From NCBI GenBank assembly GCA_963920765.1, contig OY987246.1, positions 4,962,501 to 5,026,500 on the forward strand: 64,000 bases of DNA. Direction: 5' to 3'. Below are positions 20,327-33,768 of this stretch, one piece after another (position 1 is the stretch's first letter; every line of letters begins with the position of its first letter). Both the position numbers and the translations under genes were made by a program. The notes beneath the pieces were generated by a model that did not search any database, was not told the origin of the DNA, and worked only from the letters and a program-made list of their open reading frames with translations. This DNA is from Ulota crispa (taxonomy: Eukaryota > Streptophyta > Bryopsida > Orthotrichales > Orthotrichaceae).

Positions 20327-23300
20327 TTATCTATTCAAGAAGGACTGGCATTGGGCAAGTAATCGGGTTCTTGGTCGTGGATCCTTCATTTCATATGCTA
20401 TGCTCATAGGTCTGTTGTATGCAATTCTCCTTGACAGACCAGGCTCTACTAACATAAAAGTATGAAGTATTGAGCCTATAGGACAAATGCAAGAATGATC
20501 AAATGGATACCAACGATTGTTGTAGACAATGTTCATGTTAGTGACTTCATCCACTAAATCCACATATGTCTCCTCAGACTCTTCATAAGATATGTCTTGC
20601 AGATGCGTATAGTAATCAGCACTAAAATAAATAGAGATCTCACCCATAAAATCATGACTAAAGAATCCACGGATCTTTGCTTTGAAAGGTGTACCTTCCA
20701 TGTCATTATCACGTTTTACAACAACAAGACTTCTTGGTCTGTACAATATCCCCTCCAACATAAGGTTGTTTATTTTGGTGATAAAAAGAGCCCATCTTTC
20801 TTCCATGTGGAAGTACCAAGTCAATATTCTACAATCTAAAGTGATTGTGTCAGTTCTGGAGCATGTTTCCGTCCAATTGAAATGCCTTTGATTGCTGCTA
20901 TTAATGCGCAAAGACTTCCATTTGCAAGTTCCAAACTTTTTGTAACTTCTTTTGCTTTTTCAATGGAACTAGTATGGAGTTTACATTTGCTGTGCCAAAA
21001 AGGACACTGATACAACCCTATGTGATTGTCTGGATCTACTCCTTTGGGATACATCAAAAACCTGTGAATCTTTTTCAAGGCTCTTCGGCTCACATGCAGA
21101 GAATCTTTTTCTTCACTTACTTGATGCACCACGTTTATAAAGAGCTTGCACAAGTAGTACTGGATGAAGCTTGTTTCCATTAGTTTGTTGTTTGTTGTAA
21201 TCTTTCCAAATTGAGCCACCTCTTGTTCAAAGACAAAACATCAATATACATCACTTGGGCCAAATCTTTGAATATCATCTAATATGTGATATGCACCGGC
21301 AACATGCTCTAAAAGAGCTCCATTACATCCGTCAAGTTCTTCTGAACAAACTCGCCACGCTTGAAGAAGAAATTGAACAGCTTGCAAGTTCTGAGTATTC
21401 CAACCACTGATCCTTGTTTGGTTGAAAAAAATATGTGCTAGGTCAACAAGCAAGATCCCAATAAATAATCTTTCTTCAGAGATACGACCATAGAGTATAT
21501 GTAATACATGAGGTAATACCCACTATATAAACTTCTCATTTTCTTCAGCCTTATAAATAGAATGTTTTTGAATTGGGTCATAAGGCCACCTTCCTTGCTT
21601 AAGTTTGTATGGACAGTTTTTGCTGATTTGCATACAAACCTTTTGAACTTCTTCCACCAATAAATCATCATGTAACAAAGCCACTTCGTCAAATAACTTG
21701 GATATATAGTGTTTGAATAAATTGAGGCAAGCTATATGCATTAAATCAAACACCAAATCATTTGAAAGATCAAAGTTGTACAAGTGAAATAATTTCCAGA
21801 ATATGGATTCTCCTGAGATACCTGTTTCACAAGATATTAACTTCTTAGCAATATTTGTATCTGCTTGCTTCCAATTGCGAACGCTCTCAAATAACTCGTC
21901 TATCGTGCGTCTAGGTGGAGGGTCATGAATTTGCATCAATGATCACATTCATTAAATTATGTGAATGATAAGATACATAATATTCAAAAAAACTCATAAT
22001 TGCATGAAGAATTTAAAAACACAATAGAAAGAGGTTATAAAAGTACCTAAATACAATTATGATCATATAGATATTGCCCTTGTGCATTAAGTGTAGTATG
22101 CATAATACATCTACGGCATCCAGATTTTCTAAACGACTTCAATTGACCAATTTGACATTGGGCTGGATGGTCTCCTATGACTAGCATAAGAATTACCCAT
22201 ATAGTTGTAAGACTGTTCTGCATCATTGGAAGATGCTCACTTATGTGTTGATTAGGAACTTGAAAAATTACTTGAAAACCATCTAGAAATAGGTGCTCCA
22301 AGTTTTCTATCAAAGGTCGCTGAAATGCACACTTGGCATCAATAATTCTTACATGAAGAGCATCAATTTGAGAATGTAAAGGAATGAAAAGGACAGGCAA
22401 ATTTTGTAAAGGGCCTCCCTTCTATGCATTTGCATTCAACACATTGGCTGAAACAGACCAGCAACTTCTAGATCCATGCTTTGACGTCAAAAAACCATCC
22501 CAATGGATTCCTAATGCAATATTACAAGGATCACCTATACAAATACACAATTCATTATTGAAATAACAAATTACTCAATTTACAAAAAAATTTAAAAAAA
22601 ATTGTGTTGTGTGATGAGAAAAACTATAATTGAAATGAATTTAGACGAACACATAAATATGTATGCAAAAAGTTGAATTACCTTTGCATTTGATCTTTGG
22701 TGATGTGATGTAATTTCAGCATTGCTTGCAACAGAAATTGTACATCTGCATTGCCTCATCCCAAATCTTTTTTCTTCACATGTCCTTGGAAAAGATTTAT
22801 AAGCCATTTTACAGCTTGGACAAATAACATGTAATTCCCACATAGAATTAGGGTCCCAAAAAGCTTGATAAATTTGAACTTTCTCACCATCCCAAAAATT
22901 CTTAATTTCTCTAGGATGTTGCAAAATATCCTTCTTCATCCACCTTGACTTTTTAATCCACATTGTCAAAAAGTCTACACAATGTGTTGAAGAACGCATC
23001 AAAAGCGCAAGTTGGTCTCCAATCGGTAAGTAGTAAAAAGATATCATGTTTTTTCTCATGATATTGCAATCTATGCAAATCTCAGCATGCCTTGAACAAT
23101 TCCTTTTAATCAAGGGCGGATCACATTGACATTGCAATGTTTCACCAGTGATGTAACTATCTTCTTTGCTTGGGGGATACACATTTGGCTCGTGACCAAA
23201 TGTGTCAGTGCCCAAACATATCTTCTATCTATGAGGTTTTATCATACCCAATGCTAAATATGTTTTAACCAATTTCATCCAAGATGTAGGGGCTCTAACT

Positions 23301-23875
23301 CCTTCAAGTCGTCCATCCCAATCTACTGGTAAATGTGAAAGGAGCTTCCCTAGGGTTTGCTTCTCCAATGGCATGTCGGCATCATTGGACCCTCCAAAAA
23401 ATTTGCTTAGCGTATACCCTTGCAATTCAAGAGACACCTCATACTTGTCCCACATTCTCTGGATGTCAATGAGCTTTACTAGTAGGGCTGATTCCACTAT
23501 GTGTCTTTGCACATCGTAAAAAACTTCCATTGTAGCATCTTGCTCTGAAACATCTTGTTCTAAACCATCTTGTTGTGAAAGCTGAATATTTGCATTTTCT
23601 TGTTGTGGAGGACAAGTTCTACTAGAGCTAGCAATATCACATGCCTCATGTACTAGATCTTCATCAACAGTACAAGCGTTTCCACCACCATTGATATTGA
23701 AGGTTGTTGTCTGAAAGATTGCATCTCTTCTGGTATGATAATCTGCAGAACTGTGAGAAATAAATCTTCCACCACCTACTAATAACTTACAAACACTACA
23801 CGTACACCAAACATTCCCATTCCTTCGGTTGACTTGATGTTCCATTTCAATAAAATTGTCGTAGAATCTGTACAA
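20327..23875 (-). mobile_element. CACTA-type (Tnp2-like) transposase gene, broken
   Basis: Minus-strand coding blocks in order: N-terminal 23875-23225 (NVWCTCSVCKLL zinc-binding start; LLSHLPVDWDGRLEG); 23215-22683 (DFLTMWIKKSRWMKK, FWDGEKVQIYQAFWDP, CPSCKMAYKSFP); 22536-22047 (GDPCNIALGIHWDGF, then VIGDHPAQCQIGQLKSFRKS and CRRC); 21939-21523 (GISGESIFWKLFHLYNFDL, LVFDLMHIACLNLFKHYI); 21500-21220 (HILDDIQRFGPSDVYW); 21219-20836; and 20911-20327. WDGF, GDHPAQ..CRRC, FDLMH and the DDIxxFGP..YW block are the expected succession of CACTA transposase plus DUF4218-like region. The last block (FKAKIRGFFSHDFMGEISIY) may be BAH-like. Splice sites are visible (GTAATT donor at 22682; acceptor TTTGTATAG near 22537). 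Several in-frame stops and frame changes separate the blocks, so it is inactive. No CACTA termini were found around it. Confidence 0.75.
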
Positions 23876-24544
23876 TAATTGAAGCTTTATGTTAAAATGA
23901 TATCAGATTGTCCAAAGAAACAAAAGTTTGCTAAAATATATATTATCATCATAGAAGCTAAAGATACAAGTGCAAAATATAAATAACCTAAAATATAGTA
24001 ATCCAAACTTCCTTACACATTTCAATCATTGGTCATAGAAGGAGATGAGCACAAGAATACTACATTCTATTATGTAGGATTCTTTTGAGCTTTCTATCTG
24101 CACTGTAATATTGTCCCTATTAGGATGAAAATTTCCATATGAAGGCTTGGGTTTCAACCTGGCCAATTGTTGCAGGTTGTAGTACTGACGTAGGGTATTC
24201 ACCAACTCCTAGATTCTCATTAATGTCCATGAGCTGGCAAGGAAAAGGAACACATGTTAAGCTCTTTGACTACTCAGAAACAACCACAATTATGCATTGC
24301 ACATATAAAAAAACATTTATTCAAATCCCAAACTTAAATAAGATTGAAATGTTGTAAATTTTTTATTCCTCCATGTTTTCTCACTTTATTACTCCTAGTA
24401 TATTCCAAACCAATCTAATAGCGAAGAAGAAGAAATTGCCAATAAACAACGCCTTAAAAGAGATACGAGAGATAAGTGAAACATGCCTGAAACTTCAAGA
24501 AACTTACAGCTTTATGAACATACATATCCGCATCTTGCACATTG
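23876..24544. other. No gene recognised
   Basis: AT-rich sequence upstream of the CACTA coding region. The minus strand around 24255-24140 is open (NENLGVGEYPTSVLQPATIG), but no family is recognised and no splice pair is convincing. Confidence 0.3.
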
Positions 24545-25222
24545 CTCCTAGTTGAGTACTAACCTAGAACATTATACTTCGGGAAGACCTTCTTAACTGT
24601 CTCCACCAAGTCAAAGGAAGTTTGGGTTAGACTTTGTTCACGTGTAAATGATAACAAAATGAGAATTAGAGAAAACAATCAAAACTTGCCAAACTGCCCA
24701 GAGCTCTAGAAACTAGGACAAGTGAAGATCGGAGATTTCAATTGGCAACAGATATTAGTGCCAAGTCATTGGTATTTGCCATGTTAACATGTATGAAAAT
24801 ACAAACAGAACACATCTCCAAGGACACCAACAAGACCTAAGCTTTGTAGAGCTCTACCGTGTCACAAACCAATACCATAATTTGACACAATGAGTTGTTG
24901 GATGCAGCATAATACGATTGAACATACTGCAGGATCCTTTATCAATTTAAATTACTGAAAATTGGCCTAGAATTTTGGATTCCAAGCAACCAATCCCAAA
25001 TAAAATATTTGGATGAAAGACAGTTCCTATTGATGTATAAAGATCTGTGCAAAAATATAAAGTAATTTCTTCCCAAATGTCATGAGGGTGGGGTAGGACA
25101 AGCATTTGGAACCGATACCTTTGTTCACTGTCTACAATCCATTCACAAGAGAAGCAATGTTTTCATACCCGGCATCTTCAAACTTCTCAACAACAGCATG
25201 ACCTGTGAAGCCATACAAGCCA
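24545..25222 (-). pseudogene. Possible rhodanese-like exon and a second exon-like block
   Basis: On the minus strand, an acceptor-like TATGGCTTCACAG (about 25204) is followed by HAVVEKFEDAGYENIASLVN and GL, then a stop. The ...AGYENIA.L..GL pattern recalls the C-terminal end of rhodanese/sulfurtransferase domains. Further down (24627-24560) FDLVETVKKVFPKYNVL runs into a GTTAGT donor. The two blocks need not be one gene. Same strand as the glutathione reductase and MRS2-like fragments. Low certainty. Confidence 0.25.
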
Positions 25223-28200
25223 TTAGCTCAATTGAACTACCTTAAGAATTTTTTTTAATGCATTTGCCATGGGAAAAGTGCAATCCTATGTAGCATCAGA
25301 GAGGGCATTGGACAAACATCCTAAATTATTTTGCCGTATCCAAACTTTATAAAGATATTACCCAACGACATTACATTAGTTCATGTTCAAACTTTGACGA
25401 CATTTACCTGAAGAATGTTCACTGCGACATGTAATGGTGAAATTGTTCACCAAACGACTAAAAACTGGCACTCCAAAAGATTCTAGATGGACTTTGCAAT
25501 GATACGTCCTCCCATTTTTTTACAGCAACACTTGGAAAACCGACTTAAGTCGTTCTTGGCACACTATGAGAATCTTCTCACCTTTCTTGTATTACTTTTG
25601 AATAGATGCGAAGACGTTGTTGTTCTCCTTAGCCCCTAAAGGACCCTAAGGACAAAACGTGTCCTCGACCAATTTTTGGAGTTGAATAAAACCCAATCAA
25701 CTTACTATTTTTAGTAGTTTAGCTCTATTTTAAAAACTTTTTGAAGTTCAGTTTTAGCTTCATTAATGTAATTTTGCAAATGATTGATTATGGTTTTTCT
25801 ATTCAAGATTTTGTGCACGGATGTTCATTGCAATTTTGACTTCATGTAGTGTTGAGGGCTCTTGGGAATAAACCTCAAATACACTAGATCTTTGAGAAAT
25901 AATCTCATTAAAAATTCAATTAAAACAATTGTAGAGTAAATTTTGAGAAGTCATAAATTGATTGGGGGCTATGCATGTTAAGCCCTTTAACCTCATATTT
26001 TTTGGTTTGTACACAAAACAAACAAAATGTTCTCCAAAATTGATAATTACAGATGGAATAGTATGAGTTTCCTTACCTAGAAAGTAGCAGCCAGCCACAC
26101 TAGAGCCCAACCCTTCGATACTTCCGCTGTTTCCGCTGGCTTTGTTTTTTCCTCACTTTCTGCTATTACATGAACGCAATTGTGCACAAGAATCAGGAAG
26201 TGACGAGACTGTTTGACAGATTTGTGCGCGTCTCCAATACTAGATTTGTCAAGCGGTTGTTTTGTGTTGTGATACTTTTAACTTTTATTAGACGGCAATT
26301 TAACCTTAGCTACTTGTAAGAAATGCTTCAGAACAAATTATCATTTGGCTGGGGCTCATGGGGAAGGGCCGTGCGCTTCTGTTACTCTGGAGCAAGACTT
26401 TTTATCAAATTTATTTTCAAAAAATCTGTTCGTCAGTTAGAAGGACACCATAGGCAGTTGCGGGTATCAAAAAACAGGAAGGAAAAAACAGTCATCTTAC
26501 TGCAAAGGACGAAGGACGACAGAGAAATTCTTTGCAATGCGAGGTGTATTCCTGGAGAGAGAGAGCATGAGGAAAGGGTACAACACACACAACACGAGAA
26601 GGAGAAAGTAGGAAGGGCTCTTCACGGGGAGAAGAAATGCACACCTTGCTGGTTTATTGGGTTGAACCCGAACCCCATTGCAATAGGCAGCGCAAAACCA
26701 GTCGTCAGGCTCTCCAAGACACTTTTGGAATAATTGCGACTTTGTGCAATTCACGCACTTTAGAAGATTGCAAGTGCAGCAGATCAAGGCGCAGCGCCGG
26801 AAGGATTTTAAAGTAGATGAAGGCGGCTCCACTTGAGGGGTATCACACACAAACAATGATTAAAAAAGATTACAAAACCGATTAACCCATTCAACAAGGA
26901 GCTGAAACCAACTGCAGTATTTAACTTGTTTTGTGTGTTCGGAGTGTTTTTTGGCAGAGATGAAGCAAAGGCAAGGAGGAGTTGAACGATAAAGTAAAAA
27001 AGTGACTATGAGGAAGGGATGTGATCAAATAAGTAGATTTTAGGCTCATATCTCAAATCTACAAAATGAAGACATTTAGCTTGCAAATATCTCTTGTCTC
27101 ATGATAGTAATGCCTTTACGCAGCCTCTGTCTTTATGTCTATCTAAAAGTCCGCCGCCTCTTCCTCATCTGTGTTGTCAAGTCCCCGGCCCCACGCTGCC
27201 TCTTTGCCGCCTCTTTCTCAGTTGTGTCTGCAAAGCCTCGCGACTCTTAGCAGAACTCTCAGTGAGCGTGCTGGAAGAGTCAACCCTGAGCGCTACCACC
27301 CCCCATTGGTAATACTTGCGCGTTACCTCATGCTTGTTGTTGGTGGAGGAATACTTTTAACTGGCTTGAGCGTAATCACGTACATTCCTCTAGGTTCAAC
27401 CGTATGTGATCAATAGCAAGGGCACAAAGCATCACGGACTGAATTTTAAAGTGCACGCCATAGCAGAGAACGATCTTCTCAAGAAGAATGAGAGGTAGTA
27501 GAGAGCAACGTTCATTAGGCCAATTGCGCTCTTTCAAAGATTTTGGAAGCAACTTAATTGACTAGCATTGAAAGCTGAGGCTCAGACGAAGACCGTTACT
27601 GCACAAGTAGACAAATCCTCGAAATCATTGGAAATCACTCTGCTGTCGTTCTGGTCGTGAGTGCTTTGCAATCACTGTTTCCACATATCGTTGCATAATT
27701 ATCCTTGAAGGCAGCCTTTGTTGAGGAATGTTCAGTTTTTGACAGCCAGTGCCTGATTTTATTGATACCCCGGATCTTGCATTAGTAGGCTAGGCTTCAG
27801 TTGCGTAATTGCTTTGAATTATATCTCATGTGGAAATCCATTTCATTAACAAAAAATTAAGTGGAGGGTCGATCTCAAGACGGTACTAAATTACCGACCT
27901 CTCAACTAGCATGCTTTGTAGCTCCTGCAACTTCCGGCTCCGTAATCTGAAACGCTTGTCTTTACTACTGTTGTTTGGGTGTTCAGAGTGCAAGCACTGC
28001 GTCGGTCGAGTTTAAGTGCGATTTGTGTTGTTGGAGCGCATGAGCTGAGGATGTCACAAGTATCAACGACTTGAATTGGAATCAGGTATCAGGCTCTTCT
28101 TGAAATTCGAGTTCTTAGTGACCATGTTTTAGTTCAACATGACCAATAAGAAAGGGGGGAACTGAAGCACATCAAACTCTTTTATTATCCCTGTAGGGAT

Positions 28201-28454
28201 TTGCAAATGAATTACGGGAAATGAGATGTATATGAAAAAATTATAGAAGAAATTGACAGAGGGAATTTTAAAAACTTTTCTATGAAGCGGCAGGTTTCTG
28301 ATGTACAAGGGTGTGGTTAGAAGTTTAATGAAACTACTTTCCAAGAAACGCCTGATTATTGTTGAAATTCTCAAATCTTGAGCTTCTGCTAATTAACTTG
28401 TAAATTCAAATACTGTTACTGAAAATGCTCTCTATGTGGCCTTATGGAATACAG
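25223..28454. other. Gene-poor interval with GC-richer leader-like stretch
   Basis: 25223-26310 shows no gene; a solo TTAGCCCCTAAAGGACC at 25629 looks like one end of a TTAA/CCCCTA element. 26320-26860 and 27090-28085 are less AT-rich and have open frames on both strands with serine/cysteine-rich, biased composition, as expected of untranslated leader or promoter DNA. At 28085 GGAATCAG meets GTATCAG, a plausible donor for a leader exon of the gene that becomes readable at 28455. This resembles the layout at the NB-LRR gene, but it is inference. Confidence 0.35.
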
Positions 28455-29689
28455 GTTCAGAAACTCTTCGTCTACCTTAGATATCAAAGACATCAATGTG
28501 ACGGTAAGTTTCAAACTTTACATACTAAGTGTGTCTCATCTTCTTCAATTATAATTCCTTGAACAATGTTCTAGGAGGAATTTTATTCACCAGGTGATAT
28601 TTAGCATTGCTCATTTTCAATTGATACTTCACCAGTATACCTTGGTAGTTCATATGAAAATTCTATGCCTCTTCTATAATATACTCTAATGCGGATTTTT
28701 AGAAAAACCTAGTCAGCTCTCTAGCTTTTGGTGTCAGGTTTCACCCGTTCAATAGCTATTTCAACCGGTTGACGTTACAGTAATTGCGATTCTCCCCAAA
28801 AGAAGGCTTGAAAAAACGCAAAATAAATGTGGAAAATTGATACATTAAGTCTTTGAGATGAAACTCATAGTCCATTACAAATCATAGTCCATCACAGAGC
28901 ATTCAATCAATTGCTTGCAGTTGATTTTGAGAAAATGTATCATGCTATTGAGGCAATTGGATGCTAGAAAGATGCAATTAAGGGTTATTTGAAGGACTTT
29001 TGTTTAAAGATTTATGACATTTATCCTTTGGTTTCCATTTGTATTCAGAGATCCATCTGAAGCTTTTAGCCCAAGATGAGTAGTGAATTGATTTTGGCAT
29101 GTGATGTCATTTTTAAAATGTGTAGGAATTGAACTAAATCTACTTTCTTACATTGCAGGTCGATTACCCCACTGCTCAACTACAAAAGCGGTGTTTTATT
29201 GACCATAGTAACATGTCGTCAAGTATGTTTGGTCATCTACTTTTTTTCAAGTCAATCATTTTTAATTTTAAAAAAGTCCTTAAACTGGTAATATTAATGT
29301 TGTTTGAATACAAGAGGTTATTTGTCTATGTAGTGAAGGTAGATAAGTTTTATATAGTAGTAAATGTAATTGCTCAAAGTCATAGTCAAAGTAAACAATT
29401 CTAGACACTTGACACTAGTAGAAATTTTTATAGAAAATCAACGGAATTTCAACTCAAATCTGTTGATTTTATTTGTGACTTTGGTCAAATTGATTCGGGT
29501 ACTTTTCAACAAGAGTTTGTTGATTTTTTGTTGTTTCTTTGTTAATTTTTGCTTATTTTTTTGTTAATTTTTGTTGTTAAATATTGTTTTTTATCAATAT
29601 TTTTTTTCATATTTTTTATTTTTTAAGCAAAAAAACAAAATTAAAATTCAAATCTAATCGACAGGCATTGTAACTGCAAGGCAATGCAG

Positions 29690-29800
29690 CACAGCAACCG
29701 AGGGCACTGGCCTCAAGCGCTTAGGCCAAGGGTCGAACCCTTGACCTCCGGCCTCCAACTTCACCACCTTACCTTGAGGCCCACTACCACACCATGTTCA
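29690..29800 (-). repeat. tRNA-like (SINE-related) fragment inside the CACTA element
   Basis: On the minus strand GGTCAAGGGTTCGACCC fits an RNA polymerase III B-box, preceded by GGTAAGGTGGTGAAG at about A-box distance. This GC-richer island contrasts with the AT-rich surroundings. No complete cloverleaf and no poly-A tail were identified. Confidence 0.35.
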
Positions 29801-31659
29801 CACATGTGTGCACACAAGCTATCAAAAACTCTATTTGTACAATACATATTAATTACTTTGCAAAGTTAGTAGACTTTGAAGCCTATTTTGGCCTAGTAGA
29901 AGACTTTTTTTCAAAAAATTCAACTACAAAAAGTTGGTTAATGTAGTCTACTTTCACCTCTAATGATTTTTCAGATTTGAGATCTTTAATCAAAAGTTAT
30001 GAGCAAAAATCAAAGGTGTTCAAAAATTTTAAAAAGTTTTTATTTCCACCCCTTTGATTTTTGTTTATAACTTTTGATTGAAATACATAAATCTCAAAAT
30101 AATTGTTGCAAGTAAAGGTTGCCTTCATTTCTAAAAAATAGTTTTACTTTTTTTGAAAACAAAACTTTTATTAGGTTAAAGACACCTTAGTTTGCTAGCT
30201 TCAAAAAAATGTCAAATTTTGAATAGTTATGGAATTAAAAAGTTGTAATCATACAATCAAAATTTTGAAGTATCCAAAAGATTAAGAAAGATTCTATTAT
30301 ATTTTGAAGCCTTTTGAATTTCTTTTAAATATTCCAAAAATATTTCATAAGATTTTAATGTTTTTGTTGATTTAATTCATAAAAGAAGGGGAAATATTAA
30401 AAATGCTCTTTGGTTATTTCAAAATATGAAAGTTACTTCTCAATAATTTATAATATCAAAAATACTCTTGTTTCTTGTCAAAGTATCAACTATACTCCTT
30501 TTATTTTGAGATAACACCAAAAATGCTCTTTTATTTTGAAATAGCAAATTTACTCTTGTGTTCTTTGAAATATAAAAATTTCCCTTCAGTTTTATGTAAG
30601 TATATCAATTAAACCATACCCTCAGTTATTTTTGAGGCTATTGCAAGTTCCCATAATTCACTTTTTTTATTATAAGTTTTTGTAACTACTAGAACGACAA
30701 TGGAAATTACTAAAAATAGAGGCAAGTTAATTGTAAACTCAATCTTGTAGTCAAGTTGTTCATATTCATTGTAGGATTTTTGCATATATATTTATTATTG
30801 CAAAAACTATTGCATCAACTGCATAGTGATTTTTATTTTTAATATAATATTTAAAACAGAATTGCACTAAAAAGATATAAAAAAACTAGAGATATTTATG
30901 GTATTTTCAAAATCTAAGAATAAAGATTAATTGATATTTTTACACAAAACCAAAGATAGATTTTTTTTCAAATTTCACAAGGATTTATTTGATAATTTAA
31001 AATAGTTGAGGAGCATTTTTAATATTTTCCTCATAGATTAGAGGCATTGTTGATATTTTTGCAAAAAGCGAAGGGTATTTTTGATACTTTTAATCTTTGA
31101 GGGACATATATAATTTTATGAAAGAGTTGAGGGGCATCTTTTATATTTTTTCACAAAGAGATTTTGGTATTTAAAACAAACAAACATTGTACTTTTTATA
31201 TAAAACTTTGTTGAATTAATGAAGTTGCGTCCAAAAGTGTCCAAATCAACAAAAAACTGTTGATTTTCTGTTGTTTTGTCCTATCCAAAAGTGTTTAGAT
31301 TAATAAGAACCTATTGAGTTTTTGTTGTTTTGGTTGTGTTTTTAGTATACTTTAAAGGCTACTAATGTTAAACCATACCAAATTGTGGAAAATGAAGAAA
31401 AAAGCCACACTAATAATTCTAAAAGATTCTAATTTTCTTGAAAACTTCTTTTATTTTTCAAAAATTCAAAACATTTTCATGTAGTCCAAAAAGATTCTAG
31501 AAAGATTTCAAAAACAACCCAAACTATTCTAATAGTTTTTTATGAAAAAATATTTTAAAGTATTTTAATGAATTACAAAAAGATTCTAAAACAACTCTAA
31601 ATGAGTCTAAGAGATTCTATTATTATAAAGATTTTGAAGTCTTTAAACAAATTTCATAA

Positions 31660-31980
31660 TTAAAGATTTCAAAAAGATTACCAAAGATTCCAAAATAGAT
31701 TCTCAAAGATTCCAAAGAAAATCCTTAGAGATTCTCAAAGGTTCTCAAAGACTCTTAAAAATTTTGAAAATATTCTTAAAGATTTTCAAAGATGTTCAAA
31801 GATTATTAAAGATTCCAAAAATATTCTCAAAGATTCTCAAATATTCCTAAAAGATTTTCAAAGATTTTCAAAGATTTTCAAAGATTCTCAAAGATTTTCA
31901 AATATTCTTAAATATTCCAAAGAGATTCTCAAAGATTCTCAAAGATTCTCAAAGATTCTCAAAGGTTCTCAAAAGGTTCC
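31660..31980. repeat. AAAGATTCTC minisatellite-like array
   Basis: Dozens of imperfect 10-13 bp units of the type AAAGATTCTC or AAAGATTTTC, most regular at 31925-31965, in the right subterminal part of the CACTA element. Subterminal repeats of this kind are transposase-binding sites in known CACTA elements; here that role is inferred only. Confidence 0.75.
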
Positions 31981-33768
31981 AAAATTTCTGTTGATTTAGA
32001 TAATGGTATCCAAATCAATAGAACATATTTAGTTTTTTACAAATTTCTGTTAAATTAGTCAATTAGCATGGGCAAGTACCCAAAACAACAAGAAATTGTT
32101 AATTTTCTGTTGTTTTGGAGAGAGTTTTCTACTAGTGTGAAAATGATCATTTTCATACTAAAGTTTTAACATTATGACAGGTGTGATAGTGGTTTGTGAT
32201 GAAGATCATATTGTGATCTCCAAATTTAGACCTTTAAAGAGAGCATCTGAAGTATTGAAAGCATTATTCAAAAAAGGAAAACTTAAGGATAACGATGAGA
32301 TACAATTGGTGGGAGAAGACTCTTTGGAGGCAGGTGACTATACTTTCATATTGCAATGCCCAAGTCTTACTACGGCACACCAATCGGGCATGTATACGGA
32401 GCAGGTGTCAAGAGTTTTGAATACACCTCCTGTAGCCCTTCACGACCAATCCCTATAGCAAGATACAAAACAGCAGGTTGAAGAAGATTTTGTGATAGTG
32501 TCACATAACAATCAGCTACAAAAAGAAATAGTGACAAACATTCAAAAACAACTCCCATCTCCATTTCTCAAAAAGTAAGTATTTTATTACTAATTTGTTT
32601 TTAATTGAAATTATTGATTATGTTTGAAATTGAATTTAGGAATGTTTGATTTGTCTCATATTGTTGATGATCACCAATTTGTGTTGCTGAATGTCAATTG
32701 TATAGAGAGTCAACCCAAAGCAAGAGCAAGGACATGCAAAACAAAAGAGACAAAAGATTACAAACAGACAACTGATAGAAATTTTGAAGATGAAACCAAG
32801 GCAATCGTGAGAGGTAACCACCATACGAATGAAACCAATTCCATCATATGAACAAATCTTTTCGCCTCCCTCCAAAGTTCTTAGAGATCCTCAAAAAAAA
32901 TATGGCAAAGGTGCTTTGAGACTGGATTTTTATTCTCTATATCAAACATTTATGTCAAACAAGAGGCTATTGAAAAATTGGCTCAAAGAGGCAGGTTTTT
33001 TTTCATTGTCTCCTAACCTAAAATTTGACCTGGAGGCATGAACAACTTTGACAAAGCTGATTTTAGACAAGCACTTAATCCTTGCAGCACTAACTTTTGG
33101 GAACATCACCATGAGGTGGCAAGAGAAAGACATCTATTTGTCAGCGAAGGCAATGCTACAGTATTCTAGGAAGACAAGTGGTAAAAATCAGGTTGAAATT
33201 GCTAGCCAAGATACAAATGGTGATGATTCGGATGTTGAAATCCATTCAATTGGTCCCACTTCAAACAGTCACACTACTTTGAGGTATTTTTCTTAGTACT
33301 ATAGTTTATTTTACTTTTTTTTTTTGTTAGTTTATTATGAAATCAGCATTTATTGAATTCTAAATATATTGTCATGTTGTGCAATTGTCAAAGCTTCCCT
33401 AAGACACCCAACTCAACGTCCATTCAACAAATTATAGTGGATTCTGGATCTCAGAACCCAAGTGTAAGTTTATGAAGTTTAATGAGCTTTCAATTCTCTT
33501 AGAGTGGCACTTTTTTGAACAATTTGTATTCCTTGTATTTGTTGTTGAAATAAATTGATATGCACGTATACAACAAGGTATTTCAATTATTTGTCCGTTG
33601 ACGTTGAGCACATCCATTTCAGAGATACCTTTCAAAACGTTGGACCTTCTTCAATCCTTGAAGCGTCAAGTGTGCCTCAACGTGCAAACATCATCCATTG
33701 CAAATCAAGGGTTCAATCTTTGCAAGCATTAGCTAATGTCTGTGACAAAAGTATTGATGAGGTGAGAA

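Larger units (their letters stand above)
29413..32137. mobile_element. Non-autonomous CACTA element, 2,725 bp, intronic
   Basis: The left end CACTAGTAGAAATTTTTATA and right end (TTTTCTACTAGTG) are inverted. The 3-bp target duplication TGA is perfect (29410-29412 and 32138-32140). CACTA termini plus a 3-bp duplication define the CACTA/EnSpm superfamily. Subterminal motifs of the kind TGTTGATTTT and TTGTTGTTT recur at both ends in opposite orientation. The interior is AT-rich and non-coding, with a possible SINE piece (29690-29800), an inverted-repeat block (about 30390-31160) and a minisatellite-like array. It sits in the 29223-32180 intron; without it that intron would be about 230 bp. Confidence 0.9.

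Noticed and set aside
14956-25851. CACTACA at 14956 and TGTAGTG ending 25851, each beside TTG, as possible ends of one large CACTA element enclosing the transposase and captured gene fragments
   Set aside because: Only seven terminal bases match and the inner sequence shows no further inverted similarity. Such a pair is expected by chance in this much sequence. Longer ends shared with other copies would be needed.
26323-26856. Plus- and minus-strand open frames of 119-136 codons
   Set aside because: Both strands are open over the same interval, composition is biased and no motif is recognised; better explained as leader or promoter DNA.
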